NCBI GenBank assembly: GCA_016716065.1
Contig: JADJXA010000006.1
Span: 248,001-312,000, forward strand
From: Candidatus Leptovillus gracilis
Lineage (GTDB): Bacteria > Chloroflexota > Anaerolineae > Promineifilales > Promineifilaceae
Reading direction: 5' to 3'
DNA length: 64,000 nt
The position numbers and the translations under genes are program-made. The notes under the pieces are model-generated. The model saw only the letters and a list, made by a program, of their open reading frames with translations, was not told where the DNA came from and searched no databases. This document shows, in pieces, positions 8,153-16,730 of the stretch (its first letter is position 1; every line of letters begins with the position of its first letter).

Positions 8153-9278
8153 ATGACTTCCACGCATTTAGAAGATGAACCAACGGCCATGCAAACCGGC
8201 TGCTACATCCTCTGCTACTACTTCCCTGAATTCGTGCGCACGGCCACCTTGCTCCAGGCTTTGCAGCAGATTCGATTGGCTGACGCTTTACACAGCCCGC
8301 AACACCACCCGCGGCTGGCTGCGTTATGCCCAAACCCTCAGCCGCCTGTTGTGGCTCAGGCTGCGCCATCGCCCCGATTTCTACATTTTAGGCTTTCGCG
8401 GTTATGAATTGTTCTGGGCCGTGCGCCTGATCACCTGGGGTAAACCGCTTTTCTTTGACCACATGATGTCGCCATATGACAGCCTGGTCAATGAAAAACA
8501 CCGCTTTTCAGCCAATTCATGGCTCGCGCGAATTGTACGTTGGTACGAAAAAGGTGTCTTAAATGGGGCCGATCAGTTTTTGACCGACACGCCAATGCAC
8601 CAAGCGTATTTTGCCCGGCTATTTGGCATTAACCCACAAAAAATCTACCCGCTCCACGTCGCTGCCGATGAAACGCTCTTTAAGCCTTGCGCTACAAAAC
8701 CCAAAGAGTTATCTTCTGAAATTTTGAGCGTTTTCTTTTATGGCTCCTTTTTACCGCTGCATGGCATTGAGGTGATTTTGCAAGCTGCGTCTCGGCTGCT
8801 GGGGCAGCCTGTCCAGCTTACATTGGTGGGTGGGCATAAACAGGATTTACGGCCGTTTCACACCCTATGCTCCCAGCTTAACCTCACCAACGTCACGCAT
8901 ATTCCCTGGATAGATTACGTAGACTTACCCCAATGGGCCTGCCAGGCTGATTTATGCCTCGGCGGACCATTTGGCAACACCGGGCAAGGCCGTCGGGTCA
9001 TTACCGGCAAAACTTTTCAATTCCTGGCGCTGGGCCAACCGACAGTGGTCGGGCTGGCTGAGAAAAATGAACATTTTATTCATCAACAAAACTGCCTGCT
9101 GATACCGCAGGGCGACCCGGCTGCATTGGCCGAAGTGATCGTCTGGGCAGCGGGCCACCGCCAGGAATTGGCAGAAATCGGCCGCCAGGGACATTCGTTG
9201 TACCAGCAAGAATTTTCCGTGGCGCGCCTGCGTGAACAATTGGAGATAATTTTGCATCATGCCTTACTACCCACCTAG
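8153..9278 (+). pseudogene. GT4-like glycosyltransferase with apparent frameshift
   Basis: A glycosyltransferase of the GT-B/GT4 type split over two frames. The N terminus (TGCYILCYYFPEFVRTATL) reads from ATG 8153. Between about 8260 and 8285 the homologous reading moves to the next frame, continuing as WLTLYTARNTTRGWLRYAQ through to 9278. The remainder is typical: a UDP-sugar-binding C-terminal half with FFYGSFLPLHGIEVIL, LVGGHKQDL and FQFLALGQPTVVG. One surplus base would explain it. Either the assembly has an indel or the gene is newly broken; the downstream frame is otherwise intact, which favours a recent event or a base-call error. It overlaps the following methyltransferase by 20 bases. 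Confidence 0.65.
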
Positions 9279-10054
9279 ATATCTCTTTCGCCGTCAGGCA
9301 GTTATGCGTATCGTAAAACCTGGTGCAGCATTTCTGGAAGTTGGCCCCGGTAATATGCAGCTTGCCCAGGAAATGCTGCGCTATTTCCAGCGCGGGACAC
9401 TCATCGAATACAGCGAGGACGTGTGGACCGTCTATCAAGCACTGCCTCCAGCGGCTCAGGCCCGCCTGGAACTGTGGGTGGTGGACTTTATGACGCATGA
9501 CACAAACGCCTGGGTTTGACTGCGTCATTGCCTGCGAAGTCTTGGAACATATTCCCGAAGACGCCGCTTTTCTGCAGAGGCTGCACGCCGCGCTCAACGA
9601 CCAGGGCCAGCTTATTCTTTCTGTGCCGGCGCGGATGAAGTTTTGGTCGCGCCACGACGAGATTGTGGGGCATTTACGTCGGTATGAATGGGATGACCTG
9701 GCAAGTTTAGTGACCAGCGCCGGATTTGAAAATGTGCAGATTTATGCTTATGGATTTCCGTTTGTCAACCTGCTGCGCTTCCCGCGTATCTGGCTGGCAA
9801 AACGGCAGGCTGCCGAAAAAGCACAGTTGACGGCCGTTGAACAAACCAAAGCCAGCGGTATTGCGCAAACGGCCGTCATGCCATCTCGTCTCGGCTGGCT
9901 GATAAACCCCATCACCATCTATCCGCTGGCCCTGTTCTCCACCCTGTTCAACCGGCTGGATTGGTCTGGCGCATACGTCCTGACAGCCTCCAAGAAAAGT
10001 ATAACTGACAAAGTGAACTTTGCAAGTGACCAATTATGCCCTTTGCGAGCATGA
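9259..10054 (+). pseudogene. SAM-dependent methyltransferase with apparent frameshift
   Basis: A class I methyltransferase split over two frames. Frame one from ATG 9259 carries motif I (FLEVGPGNMQLAQE) and runs to VVDFMT. The second, about 9497 to 10054, resumes with FDCVIACEVLEHIPED, the post-motif segment that should follow directly, then RMKFWSRHDEIVGHLRRYEW. A single extra base near 9500 restores one protein of about 264 residues. A C-terminal hydrophobic stretch may touch the membrane. It probably methylates a sugar or lipid intermediate of this locus (inference). The same caution as for the preceding gene applies: assembly indel or genuine lesion. Confidence 0.65.
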
Positions 10055-10971
10055 TGACAAAACCAACACGCCAATGGGTGGCCACGGCTATGCTTTTCAT
10101 CCTCACGGCCGTCATCATTCTCTACTTACGGTCGCAACCAGAACTGCTACAATCCTTACAAAACGTCACCTTTGCCAGCCTGTTCTACCTGATTGTCGTT
10201 CGGGTAGGCATTTTTGCCATGAACGGCCTGTTTTTACGCGAATTTGCCATCAAATTTGGCGTGCAGCTTTCCTTTCACGAATGGTTCGGTCTGGCATCCG
10301 TCACCACAATGGGCAATTACATTACCCCTTTTTCCGGTGGTCTGCTCATTCGCGCCGCCTATCTTAAGAAACGCCACCGACTGCCTTACGCCCAATTCAC
10401 CACCATGCTGACTTCCAACTATCTGATCATGTTCTGGCTGATAGGCGTCATTGGTTTGCTGGCGCTGGGCGCAATGGGCCAGGGATGGCAGCGCTATTGG
10501 CCTATCGTCCTGCTTTTTGGCAGTGTTGTCGCCAGTATTTCCATCATTTTTCTATTTCCAGTGCAGCATGTACCTTGGGATAACCGTATCGGCCGTTTTT
10601 TGAATACTTTGTTAACCGGCTGGTTTATGGTTAAGCGGGACTATGGACTGCTGCTGCGCCTGACGCTGCTAACCGCTCTCACCATTGGTTTAAACGCTCT
10701 CTCTTTTTGGCTGGCATACCAGGCGTTAGGGCAAGCCATTTCCTTTATGGCTGCTTTGCTGTTGGGGCTGGTGGCCGCTTTTTCCATTTTCATTAATCTG
10801 ACGCCAGGGAATCTGGGCATTCAAGAGGCAATGGTGGGCCTCTCGGCAGAGCTTTTGGGTGCGGGCGGTGGCGAAGGTTTGCTGGCGGTGCTGTTGATTC
10901 GAGCTGTTACTATCCTTTGCGCATTTACTCTGGGACCACTATACAGCTACTATCTGACCCGCAACATTTAA
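10036..10971 (+). CDS. Lysylphosphatidylglycerol-synthase TM-like / UPF0104 membrane protein
   Basis: A 311-residue integral membrane protein with about eight spans, of the LPG_synthase_TM / AglD-like family (Pfam UPF0104 type). Family signs are the NYITPFSGGLLIRAAYLKK segment after the third helix and INLTPGNLGIQEAMVGL near the end. Members have roles in lipid flipping or transfer and often accompany GT2 polyprenyl-phosphate glycosyltransferases, as here. It overlaps the methyltransferase by 19 bases and ends the operon, converging with the next minus-strand gene at a gap of only 24 bases. Confidence 0.78.
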   Translation: MPFASMMTKPTRQWVATAMLFILTAVIILYLRSQPELLQSLQNVTFASLFYLIVVRVGIFAMNGLFLREFAIKFGVQLSFHEWFGLASVTTMGNYITPFSGGLLIRAAYLKKRHRLPYAQFTTMLTSNYLIMFWLIGVIGLLALGAMGQGWQRYWPIVLLFGSVVASISIIFLFPVQHVPWDNRIGRFLNTLLTGWFMVKRDYGLLLRLTLLTALTIGLNALSFWLAYQALGQAISFMAALLLGLVAAFSIFINLTPGNLGIQEAMVGLSAELLGAGGGEGLLAVLLIRAVTILCAFTLGPLYSYYLTRNI

Positions 10972-10995
10972 TACCAGCAAGCATATATCGGCAAA

Positions 10996-12540
10996 TCAGT
11001 TCCGGCGACGATACAACAAACGGCCGTCCATCTCCCCTGCCAGTTCATACTTCTCCGCCAACCCGGCCGCCAGCCAATCTGGCATCGTCTCTACCCCCAC
11101 AATGGTGTAGTTGTCTATGACGATCAATGCGGCCGTGAAAATTTGCTCCCGCTTATGCACATCCGCCCCGGTTACAGACACGGCAATCGGCCAGATGGTG
11201 TCTATGACGGCGTGGCGGTCAGCCAGGAAGTAGAGTTCCATGAAATTGGACCAGAAGTAAATGGTATCGTCGGGCGCCGTGTGCGCCTGAATGTAAGCCG
11301 CCAGATCTTTCATTTCCAGAGCGACCACGCCAGCTTCGTCGGGTAGGCCACTGACCAGAAACGATTCATAACTCTGCCGCCCCAACAGATAACGGCCGTA
11401 TTCCCGGTAAAATGTGAAGTTTGGCAAAAAATTAACGAGAGTGACGAGCAGAAACAAAGCGGCGATAACGGCCGTTTCCCCTCTTTTGCCCGATTTCCGC
11501 CCCACATCGCGCGCCAATTTATCTATAAACCAGGCCGCCAGCAGCGTCACCGACGGGATAAACATCACGTAATAATGCTGCAAATAGGAGCGGCTAACAT
11601 TGGTTTCCACGAAGGCCAGGCCAAACCAGGCGGCCAACAGCGCCAACTGCCCATTTTCCGCCCGGCTGCGCTGGCGGCGCGTGAGCGGCAAAAACAGCAG
11701 CCCGGCGATTGCCGCCAGCAGCAGCAAGGCATTGCTGCGCGCCAAAACCGCCAACGGAACCAATAGATGATGCTCCGGTCCGGTAAAGGTGGGGTGCTGG
11801 CGCGCCGTCAGGTACTTCTCGCCAATCTGGAACACCAGTAAAAACCGGTCGAGTAAACCGACGGCCGCGAAATAAGCGAAGACGGGCAGAATGACCATCG
11901 CCACGCCCAAAACAGCCCATAACCCACGAGTTACGGCCGTTTTCCACTGCCGCTCCGCCCACAAATCCCACAACAAGGCCACCGCTGTCAGCCCTGCCGG
12001 AGCGATGATATAATTGGCCTTAAACAGGAATGCCACACCAGCCAACACGCCAATCGCCAGGAAACGGCCGTAATCTCCTCCCTCTTCCTTGCGCCCGGCC
12101 AGCAGCAGCGCCACGCCCACCTGCGGCAGCACCACAAACAACTCCGTGCGCGCGCTAAACGCCGAAAGCTCCCAGGTGGCAAACAACAAAGCCGCCCCCA
12201 GCGCCGCCAACAACCCCACCCGCCGGTTTGCTATTCTCCAGCCCAATTGGTAGATCAGCCCAACGGCAGCCACAATCCATACCAGCAGCACAGCCTTAAT
12301 CGCCGCCACCGATTCACCAAACATGGCAAACGCCAGGGCGTTCGTATAAAACACCCCCGGCATGTGGTGGTCGGGGTGATGTTCGCCGTACAAGGGTTCG
12401 CCGCGCAAAATCAAACGGCCGTGGTAGGCATGGTCGCCGCTGTCATTCTCAAACGGCACGTAAAAGGCGGGCCACCGCAGCAGCAGCACCAGCAAAAACA
12501 ACGCCGCCATCGTTACCCACTCCAGTCTCATTTTCGCCAT
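10996..12540 (-). CDS. GT39-like membrane glycosyltransferase
   Basis: About 514 residues with roughly ten membrane spans. The early periplasmic loop FENDSGDHAYHGRLILRGEPLY and DHHMPGVFYTNALAFAMFG resembles the Asp-rich first loop of PMT-superfamily (GT39/ArnT-like) enzymes that take sugar from polyprenyl phosphate. The start is uncertain: GGAGGG lies directly before two ATGs at 12543 and 12540, and a third ATG is at 12531. 12540 is a compromise. It is transcribed against the rest of the locus. Confidence 0.65.
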   Translation of the reverse strand: MAKMRLEWVTMAALFLLVLLLRWPAFYVPFENDSGDHAYHGRLILRGEPLYGEHHPDHHMPGVFYTNALAFAMFGESVAAIKAVLLVWIVAAVGLIYQLGWRIANRRVGLLAALGAALLFATWELSAFSARTELFVVLPQVGVALLLAGRKEEGGDYGRFLAIGVLAGVAFLFKANYIIAPAGLTAVALLWDLWAERQWKTAVTRGLWAVLGVAMVILPVFAYFAAVGLLDRFLLVFQIGEKYLTARQHPTFTGPEHHLLVPLAVLARSNALLLLAAIAGLLFLPLTRRQRSRAENGQLALLAAWFGLAFVETNVSRSYLQHYYVMFIPSVTLLAAWFIDKLARDVGRKSGKRGETAVIAALFLLVTLVNFLPNFTFYREYGRYLLGRQSYESFLVSGLPDEAGVVALEMKDLAAYIQAHTAPDDTIYFWSNFMELYFLADRHAVIDTIWPIAVSVTGADVHKREQIFTAALIVIDNYTIVGVETMPDWLAAGLAEKYELAGEMDGRLLYRRRN

Positions 12541-12596
12541 CATCCCTCCAACCAATCATCAAAGCGTCGGCCCAATTCTGACACTTTTACCATTTT

Positions 12597-12626
12597 TTGC
12601 CACCCTTGTGGCCTTGTTGGTATCAT
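12597..12626 (+). promoter_or_regulatory. Candidate promoter TTGCCA-18-TATCAT
   Basis: TTGCCA at 12597 and TATCAT at 12621 with 18 bases between them lie in the divergent gap before the next membrane protein gene. Transcription would begin about 12633, very near the upstream ATG at 12637. Confidence 0.4.
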
Positions 12627-12681
12627 GTGATGCGGCATGAGAGGGAGAACGGCCGTTCCCCCCATCTGCCAGACACACACC

Positions 12682-14166
12682 ATGCGTACAACCAGCCTCA
12701 CCCACGCCCATCATCCGACCCCACCACGGTGGCAGTTTTGGATTCTATTGGCTTTGTTGGCCGGAATTGGCCTTTTTTGGAGCCTGACGCTGCGCCAGGG
12801 CCACGTGTGGGGCGGCGATTTCAGCCTATACATCCGCCACGCCCTCAACCTGTTGCAGGGTATCCCCTACGGCGAATCCGGCTACATCCTCAACCCAGCC
12901 GATCCGGTTGTCTCGCCGCAAGCCTATCCGCCGGTCTTTCCGCTGCTGCTGCTGCCGGCGCTGGCTCTCTTTGGCTTCAACCTGACAGCGTTGAAGATGG
13001 TCGTGGTCGTTTGCTTCGTTTTATTTCTGGCCGTTTACGCCGCGCTGCTGCGGCGCGACCTGCCCTTTTCCCATCTCTGCGCCGTCATCCTCGTCCTCGG
13101 CCTGAATCCTTTTTTCTGGGATTTTAAGGACGATGTCCGTTCTGACATTCCGTTCCTGCTATTTACATACATCGCGTTGGTTCAGATTTACCATTTAGCG
13201 CCAGAGAAGCGGCAGGGCCGTCAGGCAATTTTGCCGGCCGTCACCACCGGCCTGGTGATGTACCTGGCGTATGGCACGCGCACATTGGGCATAGTTTTGC
13301 CCGCCTGCCTGCTCTTGTTAGACCTGCTGCAATGGCGCAAAATCACCTTGTTTACGCTGCTGGCGGGAATTGTTTTTGGCCTGGGAGTTGGCGGACAATC
13401 TTTGTTCTTTCCCGGAAACGGGTATTGGCAGCAATATGTTTTTGACCCAACCACCAACGCCCTGAACGTTGCCGGGTATCTTATTTCGTTGTCTACGTTG
13501 TGGGAAAATGGGTACAGCAATGCCCTCCTGCTGATTGTGTCTATTGTGACTTTGAGTCTAGCGGTAACGGCCGTTTGGACCCGTCTCCGCGCCCGCCTCA
13601 CGATTTTGGAGCTGTACCTGCTGGCCTATGTGCTGGTTCTGGCCGTCTGGCCGGTCTCTCAGGGCATTCGCTTTCTCATCCCGGTCTTGCCCTTGTATCT
13701 GTTTTACGTTTTTGCCGGTGTGGGGCAGTTGGCGGCCCGGCTGCCCGGGAAATGGGGCGGGGGGTTGTTTTGGGGGGTAACGGCCGTTATCTTCCTCTCC
13801 TCTGCTGCCAGATACACCACCCTACCCTTCGATGCCATCCCCACTGGCATCGGTCGCGCCGAAAGCGTGGCCTTGTTTGAATACGTGCGCGCCGAAACGG
13901 CCGAAACCGATGTCCTCATCTTCCGCAAGCCGCGTGTGCTGGCCCTGTACACCGGCCGGTCCTCGGCCATTTTTCATCCCGAACAGAGCGGCGAAGCGGA
14001 GCAATGGGCCTTCTGGCGAGAAATTGCGGCCACACACCTGATTGTGGCTAACTGGGACGAAGCCCATTGGCAGCAGTTCATCGCTGAACACCAGGCGCTG
14101 CTGGAACCGGTTTATGCCAACGCTGATTTTCGCGTCTATCGCCTTGCCCGTTGGCCGGAAGAATAG
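12682..14166 (+). CDS. GT39-like membrane glycosyltransferase
   Basis: About 494 residues and ten or more membrane spans. The first loop (GGDFSLYIRHALNLLQGIPY, then SPQAYPPVFPLLLLP) has the conserved Asp and PPVFP pattern of GT-C enzymes of Chloroflexota annotated as family 39. KDDVRSDIPFLLFT gives a second acidic loop. The C-terminal soluble part (about residues 395-494) is a small periplasmic domain. Two starts are possible, 12637 and 12682, neither with a clear ribosome site; the later one starts closer to the first helix. It forms a pair with the next gene, 18 bases away. Confidence 0.65.
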   Translation: MRTTSLTHAHHPTPPRWQFWILLALLAGIGLFWSLTLRQGHVWGGDFSLYIRHALNLLQGIPYGESGYILNPADPVVSPQAYPPVFPLLLLPALALFGFNLTALKMVVVVCFVLFLAVYAALLRRDLPFSHLCAVILVLGLNPFFWDFKDDVRSDIPFLLFTYIALVQIYHLAPEKRQGRQAILPAVTTGLVMYLAYGTRTLGIVLPACLLLLDLLQWRKITLFTLLAGIVFGLGVGGQSLFFPGNGYWQQYVFDPTTNALNVAGYLISLSTLWENGYSNALLLIVSIVTLSLAVTAVWTRLRARLTILELYLLAYVLVLAVWPVSQGIRFLIPVLPLYLFYVFAGVGQLAARLPGKWGGGLFWGVTAVIFLSSAARYTTLPFDAIPTGIGRAESVALFEYVRAETAETDVLIFRKPRVLALYTGRSSAIFHPEQSGEAEQWAFWREIAATHLIVANWDEAHWQQFIAEHQALLEPVYANADFRVYRLARWPEE

Positions 14167-14184
14167 AGGCTGATTTCAATTTCT

Positions 14185-15738
14185 ATGCGCAAATCATCGC
14201 ACACTTTCACAGTTACAAAACTACTACTCTTAGCCATCCTGCTGCTAGGCTTTGGACTGAGATTGCACGGGCTTCAGGCGCAAAGCTTGTGGCGTGACGA
14301 GCTTTTTTCCGTTTTTGCCACACTTGCCCCGTTCGAGGAGACGTTAGGACATCTCATTCGTGATCGCGTTCACCCACCCCTTTACTATTTGCTTCTATTC
14401 TTGTGGGTCAAACTGGGCTACAGTGAGTTTATCCTACGACTGTTTTCCGTTGTATGGGGCGTGTTAACCATTCCTGTACTGTATCGTCTGGCAAAAAGAG
14501 TCGGTGGGCACACGGTTGGGTTGATCGGTGCGTTTCTGTTGGCTGTTTCACCATTTCATATATGGTTTTCGCAGGAAGTTCGTATGCACACCCTGGTCGT
14601 ATTTGCCATCACGGCTTCGGGCTGGTTTCTGCTGCGTCTGGCTGACGGTCCGTCGCGGCTAAACTGGCTGGGGTACTCGGCGAGCATCGCAACGGCCGTG
14701 TACACCCATTATTTCGCTCTCCTGGTGCTGGCAAGCCATGCCCTGGCATTGGCGGCCAACGCCAAAACGCTGCCGGCCCTCTGGCACAAATTTATCCGGC
14801 AGGCAATTCTGATCGGCATCCTCTTCGCAGCCTGGGCCAGCCTCGTCTTGCTCAACAGCGGCGCCGGCGAACTGGCTACCGGCAATGTCGGCTGGATTGG
14901 TCGCCCCCACTGGTACGAACCCTTGCTTACTCTTGTCGCCTTTAGCACGGGTTCCACAATTGATCAGGAACTGTGGCAGAACTACATCAATGCCATCATT
15001 TTTTTTGCTTGCCTGATCGTGGCCTTCATAACCACCATTTCTCCTCGGCTGGCAAACAAGCAAGCAATCTCGTTGCATGGTCAGGCGCATTTCAGAGCGC
15101 AGGTCTTATGGTCCTGGCTGCTCTTCCCAATCCTGATCACCTGGCTGGTATCCTTGCGGGGTTTCCCCCTGCTAAATATCTCGATCTACATGGACCGGAA
15201 TCTAATTGTGGTTTTGCCGGCCATGCTGGTGCTGGTCGCTTGCGGATTATTCCATCTCACAAAGAAACGGCCGTTGCTCCTATGGGCCGCCTTAATTGTC
15301 ATCGGGGTTATGAATGGGCAGGCGCTCCAGCAGATGTTCCAAAATCCAGACTACCATCGGGAAGATTGGCGCGGCGCGCTGCGACAAATCAACCACGACT
15401 ATCAGCCGGGCGACCAACTGTTCATGCCTTTTGGGACCATCCTTCCCTGGTGGTATTATGGAGAAGGAATACCTTACCAGGTCCGGCCCAGGGAGTTTGA
15501 TGAAACTGATTTCTCTCGTCAAGTAACCGAGATCGCCGCCGAAACACCACGCTTATGGTTACTCTCGTTCAGCGACAACACAAATCCACACGGATTCCCG
15601 GCGGAGCGAAACGCCTACATAGCCCAAATTTACCAACGCGATCCGTTTGCGGCCTGGCTTGTCGAACATTACAATCTGGCCGCACAATGGACCTATGCCG
15701 GTATTCGTGTTGGGTTGTATGACTTGCGCTTACCATGA
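14185..15738 (+). CDS. GT39-like membrane glycosyltransferase
   Basis: A 517-residue protein with about eleven spans, closest in look to PMT/ArnT-type enzymes. The first loop reads LWRDELFSVFATLAPFEETL, with the Asp-Glu pair typical of the superfamily catalytic acid, followed by RVHPPLYYLLLFLWVKL, the conserved HPPLYY motif, and later SPFHIWFSQEVRMHTL. These motifs make this the best supported of the GT39-type proteins here. A C-terminal periplasmic domain covers about residues 390-517. The substrate is unknown. Confidence 0.75.
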   Translation: MRKSSHTFTVTKLLLLAILLLGFGLRLHGLQAQSLWRDELFSVFATLAPFEETLGHLIRDRVHPPLYYLLLFLWVKLGYSEFILRLFSVVWGVLTIPVLYRLAKRVGGHTVGLIGAFLLAVSPFHIWFSQEVRMHTLVVFAITASGWFLLRLADGPSRLNWLGYSASIATAVYTHYFALLVLASHALALAANAKTLPALWHKFIRQAILIGILFAAWASLVLLNSGAGELATGNVGWIGRPHWYEPLLTLVAFSTGSTIDQELWQNYINAIIFFACLIVAFITTISPRLANKQAISLHGQAHFRAQVLWSWLLFPILITWLVSLRGFPLLNISIYMDRNLIVVLPAMLVLVACGLFHLTKKRPLLLWAALIVIGVMNGQALQQMFQNPDYHREDWRGALRQINHDYQPGDQLFMPFGTILPWWYYGEGIPYQVRPREFDETDFSRQVTEIAAETPRLWLLSFSDNTNPHGFPAERNAYIAQIYQRDPFAAWLVEHYNLAAQWTYAGIRVGLYDLRLP

Positions 15739-15783
15739 TCTTGCGACCGTGCTGCACCATCATCAAGGAAAACAATTCTTCTC

Positions 15784-16653
15784 ATGGCATCCACAACCAC
15801 CAACCAGTTCAAACATACGGCCGCAAACCCCTATCTATGGGCCACATTGCTCTTCGCCGCCTTTTTCGCCGCGCTGTTTTACATAAACAAACCCCCAGAT
15901 GGCGACTGGGAATGGACCTTTTACCGGGCCGGGCAAAACGCCCTGCACGTTTATCGTGGTCATGAAATTCATTACGTTTACCCACCCTGGTTAGCCGTCA
16001 TCCTGGCCCCATTTGCCCTGTTTCCCAGCGCCATCGCCGCTGCGCTCTGGCGCGCCGCTACCGTCATGATGGTCAGTTTTGCCGTGTGGCGCTTTGGCGG
16101 TGATATCAAGAGTCTGGCTTTCACATTCTGCACCCCGTTCTTTTATGCGTTGATGGTTTATGGGCAAATTGACGCCCTGATTTTGTTGGGCGTCGCTCTG
16201 GCCCTGTATTCATCTCTGGGCCTTCAACTCATCGGCTGCTTGCTCATACTCATCAAGCCTCAAGTAGCCGGTCTGACATTGCCCATCATCTGGCTGCGTT
16301 CGGATCACAAAACAGGGCTGCTATTGTCTGGGCTGCTGGTCGTTTTATTGAGTCTGGTTCTATGGGGAATCTGGCCTTCGGACGTATATGCGATGATGGC
16401 AACTCTGTCCACCCGGCGCTCTATAGACGTTTGGCCTTACGGTTTGCTGCTGGGTATCCCCTTATTCGTCCTGGCCTGGCGGCGGCGCAGCGTAGAAACA
16501 GCGATGCTGGCTACCTTCTTTTGCACGCCTTACGCCAATTTACAATCCCTGGTCCCAATTTCTGCCGTCCTCTTTGCAAAACTGTCAGCGAAAGTTTCTT
16601 TCATTTTGTTAATTGGCATTTGGTTAGTCTTAATCGCCACCGCCAGCATGTAA
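15784..16653 (+). CDS. DUF2029 / GT87-like membrane mannosyltransferase
   Basis: A 289-residue membrane protein with about eight spans, resembling GT87 (DUF2029) polyprenyl-phosphate-mannose-dependent transferases. Supporting segments are DGDWEWTFYRAG near the first loop, YVYPPWLAVILAPF and LLILIKPQVAGLTLPI (the KPQ motif common in the family). It is shorter than classical members of about 400 residues, so it may be a reduced relative. It follows the previous gene by 45 bases in the same direction. Confidence 0.65.
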   Translation: MASTTTNQFKHTAANPYLWATLLFAAFFAALFYINKPPDGDWEWTFYRAGQNALHVYRGHEIHYVYPPWLAVILAPFALFPSAIAAALWRAATVMMVSFAVWRFGGDIKSLAFTFCTPFFYALMVYGQIDALILLGVALALYSSLGLQLIGCLLILIKPQVAGLTLPIIWLRSDHKTGLLLSGLLVVLLSLVLWGIWPSDVYAMMATLSTRRSIDVWPYGLLLGIPLFVLAWRRRSVETAMLATFFCTPYANLQSLVPISAVLFAKLSAKVSFILLIGIWLVLIATASM

Positions 16654-16730
16654 ACAGCCGGTGTCTGTGTTAACCTGCTGTTGCTTTTCCCACTTCTTCT
16701 GCTATCTTTCCATAAGAGAAATAGACATCT

